Source: Lethocerus indicus
Lineage: Eukaryota > Arthropoda > Insecta > Hemiptera > Belostomatidae
DNA length: 64,000 bases
Reading direction: 5' to 3'
Assembly: GCA_019843655.1 (NCBI GenBank)
Contig: JACDQD010000001.1
Coordinates: 40,575,392-40,639,391 of the forward strand
The notes below the pieces were generated by a model. It did not search any database, was not told where the DNA came from, and was given only the letters and a program-made list of their open reading frames with translations. This document shows, one piece after another, positions 29,788 to 42,159 of this stretch. The position numbers and the translations under genes were made by a program. The first letter of the stretch is position 1; each line of letters begins with the position of its first letter.

Positions 29788-29899
29788 CTAAAGATGGCGC
29801 GCAACCGAGTTAGGTCTAGCAAAAGACCAAACGAGTGGAGACAGAAAATAAAAAGCGATCGTGTTCCAAACCCCCCCAAAACGCCAATGAGGTATTAAA
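29788..29899 (+). repeat. Palindromic repeat family, right arm to its outer end
   Basis: AAGATGGCGCGCAACCGAG, TAGGTCTAGCAAAAGACCAA, AACGAGTGGAGACAGAAA, GTTCCAAACCCC and AAAACG...AGGTATTAAAA follow the right arm in order up to the outer terminus. The matching left arm is absent. It lies about 670 bp after the complete copy and in the same arm orientation as that copy's right half. Confidence 0.8.
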
Positions 29900-30618
29900 A
29901 ATTAATTCGATACTAACGCATTATTAATTGCGACCCTTCTATTTTTCGTCAATACAATTGTTAATATCGGGCTTCACTGGGATCCTACGCCAGTGATATT
30001 GCTAACTGTGCTGATGTACCTAAATATATTTTTGACGATGGCGAGAATAAGAAGAATTGCAAGAATATTTCACACAGACGCCAAGTTGCGATATGCATAA
30101 ATCAATAATTGGTCTAATTAAAATACGCCTTGGATGATTTATTGCAATGTTCCACGAAACCGTGTCATATATCAGTACGTCTCGATCATAAAGTCGGTAA
30201 AATACGAAAGCTTTTCGTGATCCGCGACCATCGTATTTAAGCTGTTCTGTCGTATACCTTTCGGAATTCTTATAACGTTGACTGTACATTAGTTTATATC
30301 GATTGTTTTATGCGAGTAGAGCTTGTTGGGAAGACGGAGATTTGTTTAGACCGGCCTTATCAAGTGGTCAAGCTCTAGGACCCCCTTCTATTAGAGACAT
30401 ATTCCGGCCGGCCGAGATGAAAAGCGTGCAACGTAACTGCAGAACTGGAATAATAACTTTTAACTCAACCTTTTATATAGGACTTAGGCTGAAATTGCCA
30501 CAAATTCAACTCCACACTCAGCTGCGTAATCAAGAAATCGGAAGCGAATTTTTAAGTATACTGAATTGCAGCCGTAATATTAACTTGGCGGACACATGAC
30601 TCCTTCGCCGACGGAATG

Positions 30619-30670
30619 CTACTGACCACGGCGAGAAGCCAAGTCAGTAATCGACGAGAGGAGACGAAAT
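30619..30670 (+). repeat. Palindromic repeat family, eroded right arm
   Basis: CTGACCACGGCGAGAAGCC, then CGACGAGAGGAGACGAAA, match the inner part and the GCGAGAGGAGACAGAAA part of a right arm, with the nested hairpin lost between them. Confidence 0.5.
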
Positions 30671-30711
30671 GGGGGTCCGTGAAAGCGGAGTGTTTTACGA
30701 TTAGCGGATAG

Positions 30712-30885
30712 GTGGGTATTGATCTGGTCGAGCAGGGGATATGCAAATTGACTTCTTCTTATCTCCGATGGGGGGTTAATAACGCCGACGGGGACCGTTA
30801 AAATGCTACAGTCTAATGCCCGATATTGTTGCACCCCCGCCAGCCATAAACTTTGCTCAATGCTCTTTGCTCCCTTTTTCCGGCT
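30712..30885 (+). promoter_or_regulatory. Candidate regulatory element, copy B of a duplicated pair
   Basis: This is the partner of 29256-29425. It keeps TATTGATCTG at its left, the octamer and GATA core (30740-30767), TTAATAACGC, GTTAAAATG, CTAATGC, TATTGTT, CCCCCGCC and CATAAACTTTGCTCAA. The middle is more diverged than the octamer-GATA block, so the constraint, if real, is local. The two copies are 1.46 kb apart and in the same orientation. Confidence 0.4.
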
Positions 30886-32751
30886 TGGTATTGCCGGCTT
30901 CCCTCGCTGCAACGGCCGCGTACGCTCAATTTGAGATTGGCATTGATCCGGGCAAATCGTGAAAATTGATTTGTCTCGACTGCATGCCAGCGTTTATAAC
31001 GAAAACGTCTCTTAATATAAATTCTCTTCGGGATTAGTGGCCAACCACCGGATCAAGAACCATAGAAGAAATACATGTATGGATTGTTGGAAAATATGTT
31101 TCCAAGAAAAATCTATAGCCACGAAATTTTGGATAGAGTACAAGTAAAATGTTCACTATAAAAACAACTGAAGGGGTGAGAAGGAGCGGTATTGCTTAGA
31201 AGGTACTGCTTGCTTCGGTTACACTTGCCGAACATACTTACTGTTTCTTTTTCAAGATACCTAACACAAAGGAAATCATTCTGGGTATCCAGAACAGAAC
31301 TTTGGATCTCCGAAGCCCAATTAATCCAAACAATATACTCAAATCGAGCTCTAATACAAACTTTTCATATTACCTCACACTGTTAACAAATTGCACAACT
31401 GTCCTATAACGGGGAATCGCGGCGTTGTTTTTTATCAAGGCCGCGGAGAAATGATTCCCCGGGGCCTTATTTTATATTAACGGACGGTCTGATTTCAGAG
31501 GGAAAGACAAAGTAAACAAGCGCTGTAAATCACTGGAATCACTAGGAATTGATTTTCATGTCCCGAGACTTTGGAACCAGCGTCCCTAGGAACGGGGAGA
31601 CAGTAGAATTCGTGATGTCATTAAATTATTAAAACTGCTTCATTTGCATAATTACTTTATAGTTCGTCTTAAAAGACACGGAGGACGAGGAAAAAAGACG
31701 AAAAGAAAAAAAGGAAAAAAGAATAACTTCATTTCTATTCTGCATCTCATTTATGAGTAATGTCACGCCTCGTAGTGTTCTTTACCGTGGCTAGCGATTA
31801 GTGTACTTTAGGTCTTTCTGTATACGAACAATGAAAGTACTAATAACAACAACATTTTCATTCTCATGTTTAATAAAACATTTAGGATTATTTAATCGGT
31901 GGAAAAAATGTTTTATGTAACGAAACGGACTGGAGAATATTATTTACTGATATTTGTGTGCGCGTTATTTAGACGGCCCATCTCCTGTTTAGGGCTACGA
32001 TGAAGATGGTAACGGATTAATAAAATCGGTTCGGAAGGGCCGGGAATAAAGCAAATTTCTGAAATAGGAGCAGAATCATATTCAGGTCGGGGAGAGGACA
32101 TGTCTCGGACATTCCGGAGCAACTGTCTCGGCCGAAATATCTTTATAAACGAGCGACAATAAAGGGTATTGACGGGGTAGGCGCAGCCTTTAAAATAGAC
32201 GCGAACCGTAAACACCGGGATTTGGCTCCGCCCGCCGACCGGACCGGTAAATAATTACGAATTTATGAATTAATTTACGGCCCCAACAGTTGTGACGATT
32301 GCCCGTTGCTCGGGCACGAGCAACAGAGAAGTTAGACCGCATAATGGAAAACCGGTCTAATTATAGGTCCGCGTCTGAAGTCGGGCCAATAGTCGCTCGC
32401 CGGAACGAATCTATTAGCGATTGCTAGAATCGGACGGCCCTCCTGAAAAACAACAATTAGAGGAAAGAGTAAATTATCCCTGTAATCAGGGCCCTTATAA
32501 CCGAGAATCTTTTTTTTAACTATATTTAAAAGTGTCTACAATTTTGACAGACACGTAGAAATATTTTTATTATTATTCTTACAATACTTTCCGCAATGTA
32601 GTATCGAAAAAATCTGTAATATATTCCCTGTTACTTTATAAATAAACTGATAATTCGTCATTTGAGCTATAAAAAGGACTTTTCTAGTTCAAAATTAATC
32701 TAATATTTGTTATTAATACGAATTAATAATATTATAATATTAAATTAATAT

Positions 32752-32756
<5 letters not shown>

Positions 32757-32794
<38 letters not shown>
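32757..32794. repeat. (TA)n microsatellite
   Basis: About 19 uninterrupted TA units within AATTAATA-rich flanks. Confidence 0.96.
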
Positions 32795-32799
<5 letters not shown>

Positions 32800-33399
32800 T
32801 AATAAATAATAATTATTGTTATTAATTGACTCCAGGCTATCGAGGACACAACGCCCGAGTATTGACGTCATACGAACAATATCTTCAATAACCTGGGACC
32901 AAGGTATGGAATTAACTACCGAACTGAATTCAAACCAATGGTTAGAAGTTTAGCGTGACTTTTCTTTCAATCGTGATTCTTAATTTATATGGACGATGCG
33001 CTCGAGATTGGAGTCCGGTATTGTACGCAATAATGAAAAACTCCGGTCATTTAAATATAATGTCGAAGGATGTAGGGCTCTTCGGGAGGATTCCGGTGAT
33101 ACTATTCCTAACCCTGGAAGACAGTTTATTGTTGAGATACGCCTTCAACAGTCCTTTCCTGCCTTCGTGAGGTTGACTCATCTCCTGAAATTCAACGTTG
33201 AACGTCAACCCGTTCGGATTATAACGCCGACTATTTTAAAGTGGTCCCGTGGGAGACGGGGCTCGGCTATTTGGCGACGAATTATGGTTTTTTTCGTATC
33301 CCCCCCTCCCGAGCACCGAGCGGAGTTCTCTCACGGGCTTTGATGGTTCATTAACGGTGGGCCAGCGCTGTTTTTGTGACCATTCTTCCTTCCTAACCA

Positions 33400-33433
33400 T
33401 CCCTCTCCCTCTCTCTCTCTCCCCCTCTCTCTG
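33400..33433. repeat. CT-rich tract
   Basis: CT units with two CCC interruptions. The minus-strand Arg/Glu reading frame through it is an artefact. Confidence 0.9.
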
Positions 33434-35773
33434 TCCTAACTACTGACGCGGCGAAATTGTTTCCGTCCGGCGGCGATGAGAAAGCCGATCTGTTGTTTTT
33501 TTGTCCGCGCTTCTCGATCGATCGTCGGCCTTTATTTGTCGCCCCGACGATGATTGGACTGTTTTCAGGGAAAAGTGTCAAATTAGTTCCCGAGTCGGCT
33601 TTTAAAACGACGCGTTAAACGCGACCGGCCTAGAGATCTCCCATAGAGATTCCATCCACTGTGCGGCTCCGCAACTGATACGATTCCGCAATTGTAATCA
33701 TAACTATTGTATAATGAATAAAAAAGAAAAACTAGATGTTGAGTTACAACAAAGTAAAATCCCTTTCACAAGTCAACGAACCGGAGTCAGTCAATTGAAA
33801 ACGACTGGAAACCGTGAGCGTTTTATCGCGGCCTAATGTCGGGGGGCTGAGGATTTGGAAAAAAAAACAGACGCCGCAATATAAAAATAAAGGCAAATAT
33901 AAAAAACCGAGGGTGGGGCTAGGTCCGATAAAAACAGGAAGAATGCGAAAAAAGGCCCCCCTCCCCCCCCCACACCCGAAACTTCACAGAATGCCGATGA
34001 TAGACAGGGACCGGGGCTCTAGTTTAATATAAGAGAAATAAGGCCCCAGTAATAAAGAGGAGGAGGGCCAGGAGGAATCGTCCCGCCTCTTAATATTTTA
34101 TGCCGGAGTCCCTCGAAAACGGCCATGAATAAATGCATCCGGCGGCTATCGGGTGTGGAACGCCCGCGATAAAAACTTATTGATAAATTATGCCACGCGG
34201 AGGAGGAGGGGAGGAGGGGGAAACTCGGCAATATGCTCCTTCAAAAATGCTAAATAGGGCTTTGCCGGAATACTCGAGCGCCGACGGAATTATAGCTATT
34301 CCGCGGGCTCCTCCCCGGGCATTTAGAATCGACTTTTCGCCTTGTCCCCGCTTTAAGTAGCCACTTGTTTTTAAATACGGCTCGAGACCGGGGCTCCGCC
34401 CGCATTTTTACGGCCGGGTGTTGCATCGACACACCCCGCCATCTCCCGTACTCATCGCAGAGGATGTATTTCAATCGTTCACAAAAGATTCGATAGACGA
34501 CATCGCACGGAACGATAGGGATCAAATTATATATAAACGAACTGCGGAGGTGTATATTCTTCGGGTCGAGAATAAACGCCGAAATTCCTTCGGTCGGGAA
34601 GCGTTGGGCTACATTTAGAAAATACTAAAAAAAAATTAGAAATAAGTGTCGGCGACTTCCCGGCGTTTCAAATATACCGAAAGGGACTGACAAAGAAAGT
34701 GACGGACGGTAAATAAGAGGAGCGCGACGATTCTGCGATTGAATCATCGGACTGACCTACATGTAATTTTTATCGCCCCGCCATCCCATAGTGCCGGTTA
34801 TGTTGAACGTCTTGCCAAGAAAATGCAGCGTATTTTAAGTAATCTTATTTATACACGTTTTCTTGAGTCAGTGCTCCCCCTCCTCATCGTCCGCAACAAG
34901 TCGCCCCTAGGTCGGCGCGCGTTTATCCCCAACAGCGTCCGCGATTTGAGCATCGAATATTTTTCCGATCGAACATAAATAAATAAATAAAATACGCCCA
35001 TAAACTGAGAAAGGCCCGAGAGCCGGAATGCGTAAAATTATTATCTAATATAGGTGATGTTGGCTCAAAAATATTTGTGAATCACTATACGAAGACATCT
35101 GCCAGTAAAGAATCTATAATATCGGAAAATATTCGACTGGTCATTACATGTAATAATGTCGAAACAGACTGAAATTTACTTGAATGTATACTACGGGGTT
35201 CTATTCTGGTCACGAGAGTCACCGCCTCCATTCTGTAGCGCGGTTTATTTTTCCTCTACACCGGTTTAAATTTACTCTCCTTATTAATTACTTCAAACGG
35301 GTAAATTTTATTCTACTTTATTATTATCCTCAGGCATGAAATAAATCGATTAAAATATATGAAAATATGCCGCACATAGCTCGTTTTTGTAAATATCTCA
35401 ATTTAAATAAGTACGATAAAGACGAATTCTTATACAGTTTGAAATTAGGTAGAGAAGAATTACATTTTTGTAATTGTTTTCAGCCTATTCATTGTGGCCT
35501 TTCCGGCCGTCAATTTCTCGTTATTGGCGAGAATATATTTCAAAAGTTATTTGAAAATAATATTGCTCCCTGGCAGTGAGCGTTTCTCATTGAATCCGGT
35601 CGAGAATTTCCCCCCTTAATAATTCGCTCAATATTTATTTAATATACGTTGAAAAACGTACAGATGTCAGGTGGTGGAGACTAAAATTAGCCGTAGGCTC
35701 GATTAACACCTCGGACGCCGATTCCTCTTGCCGATCTCCATTTTCAATATTCGAACCCCTAATTGCTTGCCAG

Positions 35774-35796
35774 TAATTAATCGAGCTAATTAATCG
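35774..35796. promoter_or_regulatory. Tandem homeodomain-like sites
   Basis: The ten-base word TAATTAATCG occurs at 35774-35783 and 35787-35796, 13 bp apart, with AGC between. TAATTA is a general homeodomain core and TAATC a Bicoid/Otx-type core. The spacing of about one and a quarter turns could suit cooperative binding. Function is inference from motif content alone. Confidence 0.25.
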
Positions 35797-36243
35797 GCTC
35801 CGAGTTCTTCCTCATTTTAAATGTACGGGCTCTGTGAAAGGGCCCTCCCCTCGGTCGAACCGGGCTCGCTCGAATTATCTCCATTAAGAAGTTGATTAAA
35901 GGGTTTATCTTAAAATTGCGACGAGGGCCGGATGGCTGAAAATATATTTCTGATCTCAGGGATTGATTTTAAAGCTAATCTCGGCCCGCATTAAGGACTT
36001 CTCGGGGATAGGGGGGTGGGGACGGGTCGGTCGATTGGAATTTTTAATAATACCTTAAATTCTGGGCTCCCGAAGGGCGGAAATTCCGCCGCTCATCGGC
36101 TTTCCTTTGCCGAAAGTTAAATTGAATAAGTAAACGAGTAATTAAAATGAATTACACTTAAATCAATGGCTTGCAGACGTGAAGAAAAGGAAACTGGACG
36201 CGGAGTTCTTAATCGAATATTCTCGAAATAATTTTACTCATCT

Positions 36244-36595
36244 TGGTTGGCTATAACCGGTTTCACCTTTTCGCCGTAGTCAGTGACTTTCTGGCATATC
36301 GACATACCGTATTTTGTGCTGTCAAGCCGATATACGATTTCCTTCCGCTTTCGCTCTCTTATTGTCCTCCGGGTTTATGAATATTTTCTTTTATTTCTAG
36401 ACCTGTCGGCATTCGGTTTATGACTCTTGTGTTCATTATCTCCAGTTGTGCGGCAGGTGTCCCGTTTCCTTTCTTTAAGGAAAAGCGGCAGATATGTCGC
36501 CTCGGTAATAACTCATGTAAACATGATAATACCTCAAGTAGTACTATCGACGGCGAAAGGCCGAAACCGGTTTACCTAAGGGCCGTCTATTCCGG
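36244..36595. repeat. Palindromic repeat family, eroded full-length copy
   Basis: A left-arm remnant (AACCGGTTTCACCTTTTCGC then CGTAGTCAG, 36255-36282) faces a right-arm remnant (CGACGGCGAAAGGCCGAAAC then CGGTTTACCTAAGGGCC, 36547-36583). The inward ends are about 265 bp apart, wider than in the near-intact copies, so an insertion or a longer spacer is implied. Confidence 0.55.
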
Positions 36596-37179
36596 CCCCG
36601 CGATGACTCCCGAAAAAAACGCCTACAAACGTAAGAAACCAGTTTCGTTTAATCTTATCGGAATGGCGATAATATTCTAAACCCCGGCGAACCCTTCCCA
36701 TAGTTGTTTTGAAGCTAATAAAACGAAAAAAATGTTTCCGAACTAACACACCGAGAGAAGACTGCAAATGACAACGGCTATTATAAATCAATAGCCTTTC
36801 CCGACGCTTCTGGCAAGATTCCACCGATCGCTCAACCAACGTTTGGCAAAGTTGATGTGCCGTTCTTGAGATATTTTGGTTAGAGACAAGATGATGAAAA
36901 TAGCCGTTGATTCCAGTTATTTTCCCCCGCGGCCATAAATTTTATTTCTGCACACATATCACAACACAAATCAAACCGTGAAGTTCCTTTTTGCGGCTTT
37001 TTATTTATATCTCTTTTACTTTCCCATTTCAACCGGCAACTCAGTATTTTATAATATTATATCTCTTCGCACTATTCGTAACATTTAATTTGTAAATCTT
37101 TATAAATCCATCGATATAATACTTGGCCCGTTCATTTCAAAATAACCACGTAATCGGTTTATTTCACTTTTTTTATATA

Positions 37180-37225
37180 GACCGAAAGAGAGGCCGTTTT
37201 CGGCTTCTCGCCGGCGTCAGTACGC
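37180..37225 (-). repeat. Palindromic repeat family, eroded left arm
   Basis: AGGCCGTTTTCGGCTTCTCG followed by CCGGCGTCAG matches the inner left arm. Close in sequence to the fragment at 49181-49218, which suggests a subfamily ending in ...GCGTCAGT. Confidence 0.6.
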
Positions 37226-37689
37226 ATCCGACGAAGTAAACTATTATTTGTCTTTCCGTCAGATTTAAAACGAATTCAGTCCTCTAAATAGACAAGACCC
37301 AGCCTTCGACTGATAATAATAATGGGGAATTAATTACTTTAACGTTTGATATTGAACTGATTGACTTGTTCACGGGCGGTGTTCACGTTTCAGAGGTTTT
37401 AAAAATTATGGGGTCCCCGGGGGGGGGGGTTGTGGAGGAAGTTGGGAAACTCAGGTGGGAGGGATTACCTGTTTCAACAGGTCCGATCAGTTCACGCTCG
37501 AAAAGGCGGTGGCTTCGCCGAATATTGTGGGGGTTTGGCACCCCCTTTTATTTTAAGCCACTCCAATGTCCAATCGGCCGTGGCGAAACACCCGCCGAAT
37601 CTTTCCCTCTATTTGGCACTCGACCGGGCCGTTTTTTGGCTTTTCACCACTGGTACTGCTCGGTTTTTCGTGTTATAGATTGTATTTGA

Positions 37690-40010
37690 GGCTTACTGGA
37701 GTTGGAAGAAATAATCTAGAACTAAAAATATATACGTACCGTTTAAGGCATTTCCTGTTTTCTAGGACAGGTATTCCATTTGTGCCGATTTTGCTATTTG
37801 CCGAAAAAGTTGCATTTTTATTCAAATACGACTGTCGTTACTTTTACTTTTACTTTAAATCCTTTCAATTTTTAAAAAGAGGACTGTAAGTAAGATTTCA
37901 ACGAAAATTTAGCGCGAGATATTTTATTGTTAAATTAATTATTATTAAATAAAAAAACGAGGCAATAACATAAGGAGCACCTTCTTAACGCTGCATAGTG
38001 TGTACATTATCCAAAATATTTAGGATTTTAGAATAATTAATGATGGAAAAAATGGCAGAAAACATAAATTTTACCCTAACCGCTGGCTATGATATTATGT
38101 ATAATTTATTTCCTAATTTGTGAGGCCCTCCACGACAGTTTAACGCCACTGGCCTAGAGATTTTTTTGTAGCCCCGATGCACGTCAAAAGTTGGGTGGGT
38201 TTCTCCAGAGAAATAAGAAACTTAATTTAAATTTTCCACACTACTACTTATAAGGTTGACTCTACAATAAATAGAAAATAATAATATGAGGATGGTAAAA
38301 CCTTTCGCGATCATAGATCTTGATTTTCATTTCCGTATTCATACGGACAGCTTTCTGGACCGTAAAATTGTTGAAGACAGATTCTTCGAGTAAAATCGCG
38401 AAATTGTTGGCGGGTTCACAGGTTTAGGAGTGCAAGGAGTCGGGGAAGCGTAACATTTTAATCCGAGAGTCCTGAGGGGGGCCCGTTTATGAAAGGAAAT
38501 ATTTCAGGAACGTCACAACCCCAGAGGCGGTTACAATGATAGCCACTCATCATTGGCTGTGTTTTTCATCGAAACCATCCGGCCGGGAGCCCACGCCGTT
38601 AAACGACTGTTTTCATCGGAATACTTCATCTTTTACTGGGTGCAGAAAGCGTGTTTTATTTTCAAATTGAACGTCTACGATCATGAGGCATGATGACCTC
38701 ATCCGACGGCGCTATAACTTCGTCTTCACTCTTCGCTTTTCGCCGTGCTTCGGCAGATCGGTGAGGCACTTAAGACGACTGTCCACACTCTCAGAACCGC
38801 AGAATGTATTATATTATTTTAAACGCTCCAGACGATAAGATAAAACCAGGAGACGGAAAATCGCAACGATGAATGGCAACAAAATTTGGTATAAATTAGT
38901 TAAATTAAAATGGTTTAATAGCGAAATACAAAAATCGTTATTGGGGTAAATCTTCATTTATTATGGCCCTACTTATTTCATCCACTAATCCTCCACTAAA
39001 TCTCCATAATTTTTCAAGAAAGTATAATTTCTATTGCATTGTAAACGCGCTTTAATTTAATATTTCAAAAAGCATAGAATGTTATATATGGAAAGATAGG
39101 TTTTAAATCAAACTTTTAAAGCGGGAATATTAATTTTCTTTATCAAATTTTTTCAAATGTTTTCAGATCGTACACTGACGATTTTTCCACTCAAGTAACT
39201 TTTCACGGTAACTTAGGCCCAAGAGACGCGACAAAACTGCATAACCGTAAGCGGTCCCCGCATATAAACTCAAACGTGCCCGGTTGCAAGCTTTCGCATT
39301 CTATCTCTTTATTTCGATCGAACAGATTAGATAGTATTTTTCTTTCTACTGAAAACGGGCTGCAGCGAACTCAAACGCGCCTCGACCGTAAACCACATTT
39401 CCGTCACCCGGACTTCTAACAAAGTCCAGCGATCTTTCTGGGGCCCTGAACTTCCAATATATCTTCAAGTCCGCGGGATAGCGAAAACTTTCGTTTCACC
39501 GTTTAGACTTTTTATTTATTTTTTAACGCAATATCATCCGCTATTCGCGAATTAAAATCCATTGTTGTTTATAATTTTGTCCCGATAAAAATCGGACTGC
39601 CAATAATTTATTCTCGTCAGATTTTGAGTTTAACGCTCGTTCATATTCGGGCCCGATCGTATCCCCGATGTCCGGGTGGCATGTTCTAGCCGCTCCGCTT
39701 TAGTCACCGGTTATTTATGGGACGGACCCACAGGACGCGAAAGTCTATTTCTCATGCCGCTTCCTCCACGATCTTACTTACGCCTTCCGGTCTCCCAAGT
39801 CCCGTAAGTGCCCGCTTAACTTGAGTCTTACTTGACTAAATAATTTAAACGTCAATAATCAAACGAGTACGAGACATCTCTTAATTGTTTCCGTCTTAAT
39901 TAAGACGGTAAAAATATGGAAATATAAGCAAACTTTTTAGAGGGGAAAAATAAGCCAATGTCCAACAGCATTTCTGGGCTTTAACAAGTACAGGATTTTT
40001 ATGCTCGAGG
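37690..40010. other. AT-rich DNA with no supported gene
   Basis: No frame of note. A very weak palindromic-family arm may lie near 38720-38755 (TTCGCTTTTCGCCGTGCTTC), too eroded to call. Confidence 0.5.
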
Positions 40011-40015
40011 TCATC

Positions 40016-40050
40016 CGGCTGGGCTCCGGCTTTTCGCCATCACTCAGTAG
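40016..40050 (-). repeat. Palindromic repeat family, eroded left arm
   Basis: GGCTCCGGCTTTTCGCCATC followed by ACTCAGTAG matches the inner left arm. It resembles the fragment at 28097-28123 (both have CCGGCTT-TCGCC-TCACTCAG). Confidence 0.6.
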
Positions 40051-40419
40051 AATTCCGCCTGTATTGTTGTAAGATATAAAGCGAGAGTGCTAACGTGTTG
40101 TTTCAAGGTCGGTGCGAATTCAGTTCACTGATTTACATTATTAATCCGTAAGCTTTCCCTTACTTAGTCAATACTGATTCGCGGTCCTCACTGCCACTTT
40201 TCCTGTAATTCAAAGTGACGCTCCAATCACGGTATTAAAAACCTAAACCACGTTTACTCGCCGACCACAAGTACAGTTGCATAGCACGAATGATGATTAC
40301 AGGAGGACCTATATAATTGTGTCAACATAATATATTTGAACGGCGTGTCCGTCGATATCCGTATCTAGTGGCCCCGACCGCCGGAAAAGGGCCGTTTCGA
40401 ACGATCCAAGGGATAGAGA

Positions 40420-41940
40420 CAGAGAGAGAGAGAATTTCGCCTTTATAATAAGTCAATTAAATTGCGAGGCCGTGCCCCCTCCTCTCCCCCGAGAGACCCG
40501 GCTCCTTTGCGCCCCGGACACGTCGGTCCCGAATATTAAGAATGCGTTTTACCTTTTGTAAAAAAAAGTAAGAAAATAAAAAGAAAATACGAAACGAAAT
40601 AAAAGCTATTAGAAACCAGGTTCTGAACAGGTGCGGCCCGAATTGCGCCGATGCCAGGGTATCGGGGCGAACGTGAATTAGCGAAAAGGTTGAACCTCCC
40701 CCCCAACCATAACCAACGACAGTATTCATTCTGCGTATTTTTAGCCCATTGGCTGAAAACACGGGCAAAACAGCTGCCGCGCGCATCGATCAACGCGGCG
40801 GTTCGGGCCCGAGTTCCCGGTGAAAAAAAAATTTAAAAAATGAAATGAAAAAACGGGGTTTAATTACCGGCCAATCTCAAGGAGAAATCTCGAAGGGGGA
40901 TCAAAAGCGGCCCGGGGACGGGACTGACAATAGGGCCCAGTGTCCTCTCAAAAGGAGACATTCACTCGGGGAGCTCCACAGAAACGCTTCCGACACTTCG
41001 GTTCCGCTATCCAAGCACCGGATCACCGGCGGAAAGCGTTTATTTATTAGGACCGAAAGACAGCACTGACGCGCCTGATTGAAGGCCCGTACTCAGGCCG
41101 CAATCCTACCGACCCCGGCGCAAAGCCAGAACCGAACCAGCCGGATACCCTCCTATTTTAGAAGCTCATTTGGACAGGCGAGGCCTCCAGGGCCGCTAGG
41201 AGTGCGCGTGCGCGGAAGGGGAAGAATGGGATCACGCGCTGGAGGCGGTAATAGGCGTCTGAACGCTATTCGAGCCCGAGACACCATTACGCCAACCATC
41301 TTACAGCAATCCGCAGGGAAGGATTTTACCCGGGGATCCACTATCCCCGGGCCGGCGGACCACTATCCCTCCCGAGAGGTTTCGTCGAGCAGTACTGAAA
41401 GCAAAACTTTCCATCGGGACGAGTGTAGAAACTAAATCGGAAGTCCACAAAAGTATTGATAAAAATAGGTCCCCGCCCGCGGTGTCGGACGAATAATTCC
41501 GTTTTACAGCCCTCGATAAACTTAAACGGCGCCGAAGTTAACCGGTTCGGGAGGGAAACTGTATCGCGGGCAGCGGACCGGGGAAATATGGTCCGAGGAA
41601 CATTTCGCCGGGAGATAAGCCCGATCCTCCCGTAAAAACTCGATAACGAAACGTTATTATTCCTGTCGGTCGTCCCGGCTTTTTATTAGTCGGCCGATGG
41701 CCGGATTAGATAGAGACGGCACGACAGTGCCCGCCGCCGTTATTAGCGCGTGTACGGGCCCCGACACCACCATTCCGGACTAACACAATCGAAATAATAG
41801 AGAAAAGATTAGAAATAAGATTTAAAAAAGTACACTCAAATGATCTCTAAACCTGGATCTTTGCGGTATCCGACCACACGATTCCCGATAATAATTCGTC
41901 GTTTAGACCTTTTTTTATTTGATAGCTTTAAACTAGTCAC
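40420..41940. other. GC-rich patch with chance open frames
   Basis: Frames of up to 118 codons (41079-41435 plus) overlap frames on the other strand. They are Arg-, Pro- and Ser-rich with no recognised domain. A short GA run lies near 40419-40432. Not called as genes. Confidence 0.5.
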
Positions 41941-41962
41941 CTTCCGAAAAATTCCTTAACTG

Positions 41963-42045
41963 AAGTGGCCGCGTGGTTAGCGGCCACCCCCCTTAGCTAA
42001 CGCCCGGTGCCTCGAAAAGGTCCTTCGATTACCTCTGGAGGACGC
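41963..42045 (+). repeat. Possible tRNA-derived SINE head
   Basis: AGTGGCCGCGTGGTTAGCGG is a good match to a tRNA A-box region of the Leu/Ser type, and GGTCCTTCGATTACCTC about 50 bases on recalls a B box. No full cloverleaf can be drawn. A palindromic-family arm starts 55 bp downstream. Confidence 0.4.
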
Positions 42046-42099
42046 CGAAAAATATAATGAAAATTGTAATTACAACACTCCGCGCTTCCTCAATAAGGT

Positions 42100-42150
42100 T
42101 GAAAATGGCGAAGCGAAACCTGTCTACCAAAGGACTAAATCGGAAAGTGT
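42100..42150 (+). repeat. Palindromic repeat family, eroded right arm
   Basis: GAAAATGGCGAAGCGAAACC, then TGTCTACCAAAGGACTAAAT, match GAAGATGGCGAGCGGCCGAAAC and GGTCTAGCAAAAGACCAAAC with small deletions. Confidence 0.65.
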
Positions 42151-42159
42151 AGACTGATA

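Larger units (their letters stand above)
30890..36240. other. No supported gene
   Basis: Only short chance frames were seen. One of 70 codons (35367-35579 plus) has ordinary protein-like composition but matches nothing I recognise. The stretch contains an octamer-like ATTTGCAT at 31640, a CT-rich tract, a (TA)n tract, A/G-rich low-complexity DNA near 31680-31720 and 33855-33960, and a pair of homeodomain-like sites at 35774-35796. Confidence 0.5.

Noticed and set aside
31192..31386. Plus-strand frame with T-E-L-W ... N-R-A-L, possibly another LINE tail
   Set aside because: Only a few residues agree with the G-I-E-L-W block, and the A-P-x-Y-V-x-N block is missing.
38720..38755. Very weak palindromic-family arm (TTCGCTTTTCGCCGTGCTTC)
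   Set aside because: Too few matching positions to separate from chance.
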